Assembly (NCBI RefSeq): GCF_038397715.1
Contig: NZ_CP151633.1
Coordinates: 930,001 to 994,000, forward strand
Reading direction: 5' to 3'
Source: Microbacterium sp. LWO14-1.2
Lineage (GTDB): Bacteria > Actinomycetota > Actinomycetes > Actinomycetales > Microbacteriaceae
DNA length: 64,000 nucleotides
Position 1 is the first letter of the stretch, and each line of letters begins with the position of its first letter. The notes below the pieces were generated by a model. The model saw only the letters and a program-made list of their open reading frames with translations, made no database searches and was not told where the DNA came from. Made by a program: the position numbers and the translations under genes. Positions 9,589 through 19,563 of this stretch are shown here, one piece after another.

Positions 9589-10433
9589 TCCTCCCCGACC
9601 CGACGCCGCGCCCTGGTCTGCTCGGCGCGCGTCGACAGCAGCTCATCGGCGGGATACCCGACCTCGGTGAGCGTGAGGCCACGGGCGGCGAGCACCTTGA
9701 ACTCGCTCGTGCGAGTGAGGGCGTCGCGGAGCACGACGAGGTCGTCGATCCCGAGCCGCCCCTCGCCGACCGCCGCGCACGCACCCACGAGGGCACGAAC
9801 CATGCTGTGGCAGAAGGCGTCGGCCTTGACCTCCGCGACGAGCACCCCCTCGTCGTCTCTCGACCACCGGTAGTCGAGCAGGGTGCGGATCGTCGTCGCC
9901 TCCTCGCGAGGCTTGCAGTAGGCCGCGAAGTCGTGGAGTCCGATGAGAGTGCGGGCCGCGGCATCCATCGCCCGGTCGTCCAGCGTGCCGCGGTGCGTCG
10001 TCGTGTCGAGCCTGCGCAGCGGATCGTATCCCGACGCCTCGTCTGCGAGCCGGTAGCGGTATCGGCGCCAGACGGCCGAGAATCGCGCGTCGAAGCCCTG
10101 CGGGGCGACCGACGAGCGCGTGACCGTCACATCGGGGTAGGCGCCGAGGACCCCGCGCATGCGACCGGCGATGGAGCCGGCAGGGTCGTGCGCGGCGCGG
10201 CCGTGGCGCGACTCCACACGCGCCCACTGCTCGTCGTCGAGGTCGACGTGCGCCACCTGTCCGGCGGCGTGCACCCCGGCATCCGTCCTCCCCGCCACGA
10301 CGAACTGCACGTCTGAGCCGACGATGCGGGCCAGCGCCGCCTCGAGCGTGCCCTGCACGGTGCGGAGGGCGGGCTGTTTCGCCCACCCGCGGAAGTGGGT
10401 GCCGTCGTAGGCGATGTCGAGCCGGATGCGCAC
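9585..10433 (-). CDS. truA: tRNA pseudouridine synthase A
   Basis: Makes pseudouridine at positions 38-40 of the tRNA anticodon arm. MRIRLDIAYDGTHFRGWAKQ is the TruA N-terminus. The catalytic Asp lies in VAGRTDAGVHAAGQ (about residue 50). RRYRYRL and SMVRALVGA follow at the expected places. At 282 aa it has a short internal insert relative to E. coli TruA, as is common in Actinobacteria. First gene of a two-gene operon with the membrane protein at 8.3-9.6 kb. Confidence 0.95.
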   Translation of the reverse strand: MRIRLDIAYDGTHFRGWAKQPALRTVQGTLEAALARIVGSDVQFVVAGRTDAGVHAAGQVAHVDLDDEQWARVESRHGRAAHDPAGSIAGRMRGVLGAYPDVTVTRSSVAPQGFDARFSAVWRRYRYRLADEASGYDPLRRLDTTTHRGTLDDRAMDAAARTLIGLHDFAAYCKPREEATTIRTLLDYRWSRDDEGVLVAEVKADAFCHSMVRALVGACAAVGEGRLGIDDLVVLRDALTRTSEFKVLAARGLTLTEVGYPADELLSTRAEQTRARRRVGEE

Positions 10434-10456
10434 CCGTCCAGCCTACGGGCGTCGGG

Positions 10457-11998
10457 TCAGATGCCCCCGTCGATCGAGCGGATGAGGTCGCCGGGCTCGT
10501 CGGGCACCATGACCTCGGTGTCGCGGTTCAGGCTCTCGCCGCGGAAGAACCGCTTCGACCGCGGGAACAGGTACCAGAGGAACATCAGCACCAGTCCGAA
10601 CGCGAGCGAGCCGATGCCGATCACGAACGTGCCGCCGATGCCGAAGAGCACCGTGTACCCGTAGTCGACGTCCCACATGTCGATCGCCGACTGCACGAAC
10701 GCGTAGGTGAGCATGAGTCCGCCGAGGAGCGGGAAGAGTCCCTTGAAGAAGAAGTCGCGAGCGGAGTTGCGGAGGTCCTTCCGGAAGTACCAGACGCACG
10801 CGAACCCCGTGATCGCGTAGTAGAAGGCGATCGCGAGCCCGAGCGACAGGATCGAGTCCTGCAGGATGTTGTCGCTGATCAGCGTCATGCCGACGTAGTA
10901 GACCGAGGCGACGACACCCATCACGATGGTCGAGAACGAGGGCGTCTTGTACGTGGGGTGCACGTCCTTGAACTTCGCCGGAAGGGCGCGGTACACGCCC
11001 ATCGCCAGAGTGCCGCGGGCTGTCGGCAGGATCGTCGTCTGCGTGGACGAGATCGCGGAGATGATCACCGAGACCACCAGCACCCAGCCGAACGGGCCGA
11101 GCAGGCCGTCCTTGATCGCGAGGAAGAAGTCGTCGGCGTTCGCTTCGTTGCCGAGACCCGTGCCGTCCTCCCCCAGGCCCGCGTACATCATCGCGGCGAT
11201 CGTGACGGCGACGTACGTGAACAGGAGGATGATCGTGGTCAGCAGGGCGGCGCGGCCGGGGATGCGCTTCGGGTCCTTCGTCTCCTCGTTGAGCGCGAGG
11301 CAGGTGTCCCATCCCCAGTAGATGAAGAGCGCGAGCAGGATCGCCTCGATGAACCCGGAGTAGTCCGTGAAGGCGAAGGGGTTCAGCCAGGCGATGTCGA
11401 ACGGCGTCGGGTTCGGCGCGGTACCGGCGAAGAACTGCCAGAGCGCCGCGACGATGAAGATCGCGAGGGCGAGGTACTGGATCGCCAGCAGGATGTTCTG
11501 GATGCGCTCGCCGATCTCGACGCCTCGCCAGCTCACCCACGTCATGGACGCGATGAAGAACACGGCCACGAGGATGATGCGCCAGTCGTTGTTCTCGAGG
11601 TCGAAGCCGATCAGCGACCAGAAGTAGACAGAGGCGATCTGGGCGAGGTTCGCGAGCACGACCATCCCGGCGACCGCCACGCCCCAGCCGCCCATCCAGC
11701 CCACCCAGGGGCCGAACGCCTTGGTGCCCCACGTGAAGGTGGTGCCGCAGTCGGGCACCGCGTTGTTCAGCTCGCGATACGCGAAGGCGATGAGCAGCAT
11801 CGGGATGAACGCGATGATGAACGCGATCGGGGCCTGGGCGCCGACGGCGAGCACGACGAATCCGAGGGTCGCGACGAGCGAGTACACGGGGGCGGTGGAG
11901 GCTAGACCGATGACAGTCGATCCCCAGAGCCCCAGCGAGCCGCTGGCGAGCCCCTTGCCGTCGGGGCGTTCGAGGTGGATGGGCGTCGTTGCTGACAT
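10457..11998 (-). CDS. APC-superfamily amino acid/polyamine permease
   Basis: 513-aa transporter with about 12 transmembrane segments. The first helix carries the glycine-rich substrate loop of APC permeases (WGSTVIGLASTAPVYSL). The start ATG at 11998 gives MSATTPIHLERPDG; an upstream in-frame ATG at 12034 is less likely because the extension is atypical. It is a single gene 23 nt downstream of truA's start, facing the qorR-like gene. The substrate cannot be read from the sequence. Confidence 0.85.
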   Translation of the reverse strand: MSATTPIHLERPDGKGLASGSLGLWGSTVIGLASTAPVYSLVATLGFVVLAVGAQAPIAFIIAFIPMLLIAFAYRELNNAVPDCGTTFTWGTKAFGPWVGWMGGWGVAVAGMVVLANLAQIASVYFWSLIGFDLENNDWRIILVAVFFIASMTWVSWRGVEIGERIQNILLAIQYLALAIFIVAALWQFFAGTAPNPTPFDIAWLNPFAFTDYSGFIEAILLALFIYWGWDTCLALNEETKDPKRIPGRAALLTTIILLFTYVAVTIAAMMYAGLGEDGTGLGNEANADDFFLAIKDGLLGPFGWVLVVSVIISAISSTQTTILPTARGTLAMGVYRALPAKFKDVHPTYKTPSFSTIVMGVVASVYYVGMTLISDNILQDSILSLGLAIAFYYAITGFACVWYFRKDLRNSARDFFFKGLFPLLGGLMLTYAFVQSAIDMWDVDYGYTVLFGIGGTFVIGIGSLAFGLVLMFLWYLFPRSKRFFRGESLNRDTEVMVPDEPGDLIRSIDGGI

Positions 11999-12097
11999 GT
12001 TCAGAAGATACGGCTTCAACGCATATCGCGTCAATCGTTTTCTTGCACCGAGGGATTTCGCGGCAGAATCGGCGTAGTGACGACGGAATCCGTCGCG

Positions 12098-12463
12098 TCA
12101 GTCGCGGTCGAGCATTCCGTCCGCGTGGTCGGCGACCCACGCGACCAGGGGCAGCATGCGCTGCATGAGATCGCGTCCGAGCGGAGTGAGGCTGTACTCG
12201 ACGTGGGGCGGGACCGTCGGGAACGATTCGCGATGCACGAGCCCGTCGTCGGCGAGAGTGCGCAGGGTCGACGCGAGCATCTTCTCGCTGATGCCGCCGA
12301 CCTCGCGGCGCAGCTCTCCCCAGCGTCGGGTGCCGTCGGACAGGCTCGACAGCACGAGCACGCCCCACTTGCTCATGACGTGGTCGAGGATCACGCGCGT
12401 GCTGCATCCCGGTTCGAAGACCTGTGGGATCGACTCGCGGATCTGCGCATAACTCACCGTCAT
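12098..12463 (-). CDS. qorR: HxlR/DUF24-family transcriptional regulator, QorR-like
   Basis: 121-aa winged-helix regulator with the HxlR signature: MSKWGVLVLSSLSDGTRRWGEL, ISEKMLASTLRTLADDGL and YSLTPLG. Cys20 in the N-terminal GCSTRVI is the position used for redox sensing by YodB/QorR-type members. It is divergent from a QorB-like reductase, as in the E. coli ytfH-ytfG pair, so it most likely represses that gene and itself and is relieved by quinone or aldehyde stress. The symbol is assigned by analogy. Confidence 0.85.
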   Translation of the reverse strand: MTVSYAQIRESIPQVFEPGCSTRVILDHVMSKWGVLVLSSLSDGTRRWGELRREVGGISEKMLASTLRTLADDGLVHRESFPTVPPHVEYSLTPLGRDLMQRMLPLVAWVADHADGMLDRD

Positions 12464-12466
12464 GTA

Positions 12467-12491
12467 GGTACCTTACTTCAAAGTGGGTACC
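12467..12491. promoter_or_regulatory. Candidate QorR-like operator
   Basis: An imperfect inverted repeat lies 3 nt upstream of the regulator start: GGTACC (12467-12472), ACTT (12475-12478), AAGT (12481-12484), GGTACC (12486-12491). The ACTTcaAAGT core resembles HxlR-family sites and could control both divergent genes. Confidence 0.45.
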
Positions 12492-12557
12492 CCCGATCCG
12501 GAATGTTCGCGGACGCGCGACGGGTTGAGCGAGATGTCAGCAACGAAAGGACACCCC

Positions 12558-13403
12558 ATGACCATCCTCGTCACCGGCGCCACCGGCCAGCTCGGCCGCC
12601 TCGTCGTTCAGAGCCTGCTCGAGCGCGGCGCCGACCCGCAGTCGATCGTCGCGGGCGCACGCGACACCGCGAAGGCCGCCGACCTGGGCGTGCGCGTCGC
12701 CCACCTCGACTACACAGACCCCCGCTCGATCGCCGCAGCACTCGACGGCGTCGACTCGGTGCTCCTCATCTCGGGCTCTGAGGTCGGCCAGCGTGTCCCC
12801 CAGCACCGGGCGGTCATCGACGCCGCGAAGGATGCCGGTGTGTCGAAGTTCGTCTACACGAGCGCTCCGAAGGCGACGACGAGCGACCTCGTCCTCGCAC
12901 CCGAGCACAAGGCGACGGAGGAGGCGATCGCCGAAGCCGGCCTCCCGGCCGTGATCCTCCGCAACAACTGGTACACCGAGAACTACGCCGCCGATCTCGC
13001 ACGCGCGGCCGACACAGGCGTCGTCGCCGCCGGCGCCGGCGACGGGCGCGTCGCGTCGGCGAGCCGCAAGGACTTCGCGGATGCGGCGGCGGCCGTGCTC
13101 CTCGAAGACGGTCACATCGGCCAGATCTACGAGCTCGGCGGAGATGTCGCGTGGACCTACGACGATCTCGCCGCTGCCATCGCGGAGATCTCCGGTCGCG
13201 AGGTCGAGTACCGACGCCTCACCCCGGACGAGCAGGCGGAGGCGCTGCGCGCGGCCGGCCTCGATGAGGGGACCGTCGGCTTCGTCGTCGCGCTGGACGC
13301 GGGCATCGCCGGGGGCGCACTCGCCGACACCGACGGGACGCTGGCCCGGCTGATCGGCCGCCCGACGACGCCGCTCGTCGACGGTCTCCGCGCGACCGTC
13401 TGA
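12558..13403 (+). CDS. qorB: NAD(P)H:quinone oxidoreductase, QorB-like (NmrA-type SDR)
   Basis: 281-aa atypical short-chain dehydrogenase that binds NADPH through TGATGQLGRLVV at residues 6-17. It shares LLISGSEVGQR, YTSAPKA, LRNNWYTENY and GRVASASRKDFA with E. coli QorB, and the LIGRPTTPL C-terminus. It likely reduces quinones or reactive carbonyls under oxidative stress. The start ATG at 12558 follows GAAAGGACACCCC. The frame opens at 12483, but the upstream residues do not match the family. It is divergent from its probable regulator. Confidence 0.88.
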   Translation: MTILVTGATGQLGRLVVQSLLERGADPQSIVAGARDTAKAADLGVRVAHLDYTDPRSIAAALDGVDSVLLISGSEVGQRVPQHRAVIDAAKDAGVSKFVYTSAPKATTSDLVLAPEHKATEEAIAEAGLPAVILRNNWYTENYAADLARAADTGVVAAGAGDGRVASASRKDFADAAAAVLLEDGHIGQIYELGGDVAWTYDDLAAAIAEISGREVEYRRLTPDEQAEALRAAGLDEGTVGFVVALDAGIAGGALADTDGTLARLIGRPTTPLVDGLRATV

Positions 13404-13405
13404 GC

Positions 13406-13445
13406 GGGAGGGAGGGCGCCGGAGGAGCCGACGCCCTCCCTTCCG
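13406..13445 (+). terminator. Terminator between qorB and the Asp23/sigma operon
   Basis: GGGAGGGCG (13410-13418) pairs with CGCCCTCCC (13432-13440) over a 13-nt loop, followed by TTCC. It lies 7 nt after the qorB stop and 23 nt before the stop of the converging operon, so it may serve both. Confidence 0.65.
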
Positions 13446-13462
13446 TCACAGCACCCGGGGTC

Positions 13463-13831
13463 TCAGGCCAGGTTCTCCCGCGAGCGCACGTAGTTCTCCC
13501 GCGAGTGCACGTAGGCGACCGTGAGGGCGAGGGATGACAGCGAGACCCCTTCCGCCTCCAGCACCTCGCCGACAGCGGCTCGTACTGCGTGCAGGGTCTC
13601 GTGCGCACCGGGCAGGAAGTCGATGCCGAGGGTGGCCTCGACGCGCACGCCCGATCCCTCGGAGGACACCGCGACGACCGGTTCGGCGCCGTCTCGCAGT
13701 CCCAGCGCGGCAGCGCCCGCGCCGACGATGTTCGACACGAGGGATCCGGAACGGTAGAGGTCGCGGACGCCGGGGGTTGCGCGCACCGCGGCGTCGATGC
13801 GCTCCGTCAGCATCGGGGTGACGTCGGTCAT
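13463..13831 (-). CDS. Asp23/Gls24-like small protein, third gene of the sigma operon
   Basis: 122 aa. The central stretch VVAVSSEGSGVRVEATLGID, then a helix with VRAAVGEVLEAEG, then LALTVAYVH resembles half of an Asp23 envelope-stress domain. It overlaps the upstream Asp23-like gene by 4 nt (ATGA). In Staphylococcus, Asp23 sits at the membrane via AmaP and is linked to envelope homeostasis; the actinobacterial members are uncharacterised. The C-terminal ENYVRSRENLA contains a short duplicated RENxVRSREN motif. Confidence 0.6.
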   Translation of the reverse strand: MTDVTPMLTERIDAAVRATPGVRDLYRSGSLVSNIVGAGAAALGLRDGAEPVVAVSSEGSGVRVEATLGIDFLPGAHETLHAVRAAVGEVLEAEGVSLSSLALTVAYVHSRENYVRSRENLA

Positions 13832-14451
13832 GATCGCCCCTCCGTCCAGTTCTCGACCCTCTGGATGTCCCGGACGGTCACATCGATGGACGCCACATGC
13901 AGGTCGGTGTGTCTCCGCACGCGATCGGCGACCTCCGTCCGCAGCTGCGACACCGCCTCGGGGATGGGCTCGCCGTAGAGCATGCTCACCTCGATGCCGA
14001 TCACCACGGGCGTGCCGACGGTCGTCACGTCGCCGTCGAGCGCTGTGCGCCCCACCAGGACGCCGGGGACCGCATTCTCCGCCGAGCGGATGAGCCCGCG
14101 CAGGGCGCCCTCGGTGATGCCGAAGTCGACACCGGGCTCCTGCCCGTCGAGAGGTACGCGGCGGCCGGCCCGAGCATCCAGAGCGATGCCGCTCAGAATG
14201 CGGTCGACCCAGCTGTCCTCGACCGGCGGCATCGCCGCAGCGTCCGCGTCGATGAGCTGCCCGCCGAGCCCCTGCAGCCGCGCGAGCGCGTCGAGGGCGA
14301 GCTGACAGCCGGGCGATCCCTCGATGGAAGGGTCGCGCGGAGTCCTGCCCGCCTCGAGATAGTCGGCGAGCTCGTCGAGCGTGTGCCCGTCGAGGTCGCC
14401 CGGTTCGAGTCCGAGCCGGCGCACCTCGGGCGCTCCCTGATCGTCGCTCAT
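13828..14451 (-). CDS. Asp23/Gls24 family envelope-stress protein
   Basis: 207 aa. An N-terminal acidic segment (GHTLDELADYLEAGRTP) is followed from about residue 75 by an Asp23-like domain. Marks of that domain are GVLVGRTALDGDV, VVIGIEVSMLYGEPIPEAV, LRTEVADRVRRHTDL and VASIDVTVRDI. The start is the ATG at 14451, overlapping the sigma-factor stop by 4 nt (ATGA). N-terminal LDELADYLE-type helices next to ECF factors sometimes act as sigma-binding segments, so an anti-sigma role is possible. That role is inferred, not seen. Confidence 0.7.
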   Translation of the reverse strand: MSDDQGAPEVRRLGLEPGDLDGHTLDELADYLEAGRTPRDPSIEGSPGCQLALDALARLQGLGGQLIDADAAAMPPVEDSWVDRILSGIALDARAGRRVPLDGQEPGVDFGITEGALRGLIRSAENAVPGVLVGRTALDGDVTTVGTPVVIGIEVSMLYGEPIPEAVSQLRTEVADRVRRHTDLHVASIDVTVRDIQRVENWTEGRS

Positions 14452-15014
14452 CGCCACTCCTCCATTCGAACGATCATGTACTTCCTCGCGCGCGAGAGAA
14501 GGCCGCGCGCCGTTGACACCGGGATGTCGAGCTCCTCGGCGATCTCGTCGTACGAGTAGCCGCCCATCTCGCGGAGCACCCAGCACTCCCGCTGCGCGGC
14601 CGGCAGCTCTTGCAGCGCCGCCCCCAGTGCGGCGATGCCGGCCCGGGCCTCGACCACGTGGTCGGGCCCGGCGTGGAACGGCGCCGGCTGCTCGATCTCG
14701 TCGACGTCGACCGTCGGACGGAGTGCTCGGATGCGGTCGACCGCCTTCCGGCTCACGATCCGCATCAGCCAGCTCTTGACCTTCCCGGGGTCCTCGAGCT
14801 CGGAGAACCGCTGCCACGCCGTGACGAAGGTCTCCTGCACGATGTCGTCGACATCGGCCGAGGCGTTCAGCATCCGCTGCGTGTACGCGCGCATCATCGG
14901 CGTGTACCGCCGGACGAGTACGGCGAAGGCAGCGACATCCCCGTCGATCGCTCGACCTGCGACGATCCGATCGTCGGCGAGTTCGAGAGCTCCGCGAAAA
15001 GGGCCCGTCGCCAT
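14448..15014 (-). CDS. RNA polymerase sigma factor, ECF family
   Basis: 188 aa with region 2 (RRYTPMMRAYTQRML, DVDDIVQETFVTAWQRF, KVKSWLMRI) and region 4 (LQELPAAQRECWVLREMGGYSYDEIA, IPVSTARGLLSRARKYM). GAGGGG lies 9 nt upstream of the ATG. It is followed by two coupled Asp23-type genes instead of a recognisable membrane anti-sigma factor. The operon has a 200-nt leader and a promoter at 15216-15248 that is shared with the second Asp23 locus. Confidence 0.9.
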   Translation of the reverse strand: MATGPFRGALELADDRIVAGRAIDGDVAAFAVLVRRYTPMMRAYTQRMLNASADVDDIVQETFVTAWQRFSELEDPGKVKSWLMRIVSRKAVDRIRALRPTVDVDEIEQPAPFHAGPDHVVEARAGIAALGAALQELPAAQRECWVLREMGGYSYDEIAEELDIPVSTARGLLSRARKYMIVRMEEWR

Positions 15015-15215
15015 GTGTCCATCCCCTCGTTCGTTCCCCCAGTGGGGATTCGGAGCAGAATGCGCAACGGATCGGCCTTCACCCGATCGCCTGCGCTGCC
15101 CATCGTGAATCCCTTCCCGCCTTTCGGCGGAGTCCCTGCCTCAGCACCGCGAACGCGCTGAGGGTCGTCGTCCCCACGACAACCCTCAGCACGGGTCGCA
15201 GTGTCGCGACATCTG

Positions 15216-15248
15216 TAAGACGCACCCCACCTCCGAAACGTCACAAAG
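15216..15248 (-). promoter_or_regulatory. Candidate ECF-type promoter of the sigma/Asp23 operon
   Basis: On the minus strand CTTTGTGACG (15248 to 15239) is followed after exactly 14 nt by TGCGTCTTA (15224 to 15216). A GTC-containing -10 is typical of ECF promoters. The same two blocks at the same spacing occur before the 42-kb Asp23 operon, suggesting autoregulation by the encoded sigma factor. Transcription would start about 200 nt upstream of the sigma gene. Confidence 0.55.
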
Positions 15249-15263
15249 TTCTCGAGAATTCTC

Positions 15264-17603
<2,340 letters not shown>

Positions 17604-17605
17604 GT

Positions 17606-18097
17606 TCACGTCTCGAACATCGGCGTCGGCGTCGCGAATCGCGTCGTCCGCGTGTCGATACTTCTCATCGTGGCGAGGATGTCGGCCTTGAGTTCTCGAA
17701 CGCGACCGGCCGGAAGCTGCCCCTTCTCGCGGCGATCGTTCCAGGGCGAGCAGTCGGGGAACTCCTCGCGGTCGGGCCACCTCGGCACGAGATGAGCATG
17801 CAGATGCGGATCGCGATTGCCGAGGATGGAGACGTTCACACGGCGAGCTCCGGTCGCCAATCTGATCGCCCTCATGGCGATCTGGATGTCGCGAAGGAAC
17901 CCCATCATGGAGTCCATCGGCAGAGACTCCAGGGAATCCGCATGCTGCGGGAACGCGAGGATGCACCGGCCGGGAAAGCGATCGTCGTTGTAGAGCCCCA
18001 GCTTGCCGTGCGTCGAGGTCGCGATCGGCTCCCAGAGCTCGAACCCGCACGTCATGCAGGGCGTGTCTGTCTCGAGTGCGCTCGTCAGTGAAGACAT
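17606..18097 (-). CDS. HIT-family nucleotide hydrolase/transferase
   Basis: 163 aa. The histidine-triad motif PHLHAHLVP is at residues 97-105, preceded by the conserved NVSILGN strand. CMTCG at residues 14-18 is a zinc-type CxxC seen in many HIT proteins. HIT enzymes cleave nucleotide-phosphoramidate or phosphoanhydride bonds, for example AMP from lysine. It starts 2 nt after the stop of the nucleotidyltransferase gene, so the two are cotranscribed. The ATG at 18097 is chosen because upstream codons lie inside that gene. Its C-terminal 25 residues are basic and atypical. Confidence 0.85.
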   Translation of the reverse strand: MSSLTSALETDTPCMTCGFELWEPIATSTHGKLGLYNDDRFPGRCILAFPQHADSLESLPMDSMMGFLRDIQIAMRAIRLATGARRVNVSILGNRDPHLHAHLVPRWPDREEFPDCSPWNDRREKGQLPAGRVRELKADILATMRSIDTRTTRFATPTPMFET

Positions 18098-18099
18098 CT

Positions 18100-19164
18100 T
18101 CAGATCACCATGTACTCGCGGGAGAAGGAGGCGAAGGGTTCTGCGTGGAAGATCCCGCACAGATCCTCGTGGAGTTCTTTGCCCAGTGTACGCATGGACC
18201 CGAAGCCTTCGGACTCCTTCCTGTCGTCGCCGACGAAGTCCGCCTCGATCGTCGCGCGCCACTCGGCACGCCCTGAGCTCTCGATGAACCGACTCGACGC
18301 GGTCACGACGCGCCGGCACCGCTCCCGCACCGCCTCGTCACCGCCGCTCGCCACGTGAGCGAGCAGACCGAGCAGACGCTCGAGCGCCGGCGTCGAGTAC
18401 TGATCGAGCAGGTACTCGAGCTGGTCGTCGCAGCCCGTGTCGCTGCGGTGCAGGAGGTACAGCGGGGCGATCGAGGCGACGTAGCAGAGCTTGCGGGGTA
18501 TCAGCAGCTTGAGATACCGCAGCGCCTTGGGGTTCTTCTGCGTGGCTTTCGCCTGATAGTCGACCGCGATGGTGCGCCAGTATCGGATGATGTCGTTCAG
18601 GAGGTAGCGGGGTATCTGATCCGACCCGTCCTTGGCCTTCACATATGCGTCGAGGACACTCCTCAGGGCGTTCATGTGGATCTCGGGCCGCGCCAGGGAG
18701 ACCGATTCCTCGAGGAACAGGATGCGCCGTGTGGTCGTATGGTTCGTGTCTTCCTGCAGACCGATATTGGTCACGAGGTCCGCTACGGCGATCGTCTCAC
18801 CGAAGAGCCTGCTGTCTCCCGGTTCGCTGAGCGTGACTCCGTCGACGAGCTTCGATCTGAGGCTCTCGATGAGCGGCGTCACGTCGAGCGAGCTGGGCTC
18901 CGACGTCACGACCAGCCAGTCGAGATCGGATTGTGGAGTGAGTTCGAAGCGCGCGAGCGACCCGAAGGCGACGATGTCGTGCCCGTCGGGCAGTCTTCCG
19001 TCGTCATCCAACGTCCGGCGCGCCTCGAGGATCGCCGTGCGCGACCGCTGCATGGCCCGCTCGAGCGGCGCTCGGGTCGCGTCATCCACTCGCAGATCGC
19101 GGAAGACCTCATCGCGCCACTGCGCACGGTCGGCCTCGTCGAGCTTCAATCCCAACAGCGTCAC
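18100..19164 (-). CDS. Nucleotidyltransferase-fold protein (pol-beta superfamily)
   Basis: 354 aa. A helical N-terminus is followed by a GS motif (FGSLARFELTP, residues 67-77) and two metal-binding Asp in SDLDWLVV (residues 79-86). A third possible carboxylate lies in AVADLVTN near residue 129. The helical C-terminal 200 residues resemble no family I can name, although the layout recalls DUF294/GlnD-type nucleotidyltransferases. It could transfer AMP or UMP to a protein, RNA or small molecule. It is translated just ahead of a HIT hydrolase, inside a segment flanked by repeats, and its codon use looks less GC-biased than its neighbours. Confidence 0.75.
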   Translation of the reverse strand: MTLLGLKLDEADRAQWRDEVFRDLRVDDATRAPLERAMQRSRTAILEARRTLDDDGRLPDGHDIVAFGSLARFELTPQSDLDWLVVTSEPSSLDVTPLIESLRSKLVDGVTLSEPGDSRLFGETIAVADLVTNIGLQEDTNHTTTRRILFLEESVSLARPEIHMNALRSVLDAYVKAKDGSDQIPRYLLNDIIRYWRTIAVDYQAKATQKNPKALRYLKLLIPRKLCYVASIAPLYLLHRSDTGCDDQLEYLLDQYSTPALERLLGLLAHVASGGDEAVRERCRRVVTASSRFIESSGRAEWRATIEADFVGDDRKESEGFGSMRTLGKELHEDLCGIFHAEPFASFSREYMVI

Positions 19165-19243
19165 CCCCAGCGGACTCGATTCAGGGTAGCTCGCGCGCCC
19201 GCTGCAGCGGCGGGGCTGTGAGCGGAATACCGGTATCGCACAC

Positions 19244-19304
19244 CCAGCGGCCGGTGAGGACGCAGAAGGGCCCGGGACTCCTCGGAGTCCCGGGCCCTTC
19301 TGTC
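19244..19304. repeat. Copy 2 of the 61-nt terminator repeat
   Basis: 59 of 61 nt identical to 17543-17603, including the bases that in copy 1 encode the final SGR-stop of the exporter, although here they are non-coding. It works as terminator for the leftward small acidic gene (stop at 19318) and insulates the nucleotidyltransferase promoter region. Confidence 0.9.
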
Positions 19305-19317
19305 ATCCGGTCGCCTG

Positions 19318-19485
19318 TCAGGGCAAGTCGGCCACGTCGACCTCGTCGTCGTCGCCGGAGGTCTGCCCCTCCCCGGGCGTCGCCTCGTCCGGCTCCGGAT
19401 CACGGTCGTTCGTCACGAAGTCGGCGTCCACGCCGGTCGCGTCGATCTCGGCCTCGTCACCTGGTGGCATCTGAGGGTCTGACAT
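19318..19485 (-). CDS. Small acidic hypothetical protein
   Basis: 55 aa, strongly acidic (MSDPQMPPGDEAEIDATGV at the start, SGDDDEVDVADLP at the end), with no hydrophobic segment and no Cys. Start ATG at 19485; stop 14 nt before the terminator hairpin of repeat copy 2. No family recognised. The intact terminator immediately after it and the regular GC3 pattern support a real gene. Confidence 0.6.
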   Translation of the reverse strand: MSDPQMPPGDEAEIDATGVDADFVTNDRDPEPDEATPGEGQTSGDDDEVDVADLP

Positions 19486-19563
19486 GATCACTCCGATCTC
19501 TGCTGCGGACAGGAACTCCAGTCTCGTCGCGACAGAGGATCCGGGCGACCCCTTGACAGCCGG

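Noticed and set aside
7966..9873. A 635-codon rightward open frame opposite the XRE, membrane and truA genes
   Set aside because: It is arginine/glutamate-rich, has no family features, and lies antisense to three recognisable genes. It is the usual GC-rich antisense artefact.
10443..12407. A 654-codon leftward frame overlapping the amino-acid permease
   Set aside because: Shifted frame of the permease, consisting of Arg/His/Pro repeats without hydrophobic pattern.
14894..15103. A 69-codon ORF in the leader of the sigma operon with a good RBS (GGAAGGGA)
   Set aside because: It overlaps the sigma gene start by over 100 nt in another frame and has no recognisable protein features. It could be a leader peptide, but I cannot support it as a gene.
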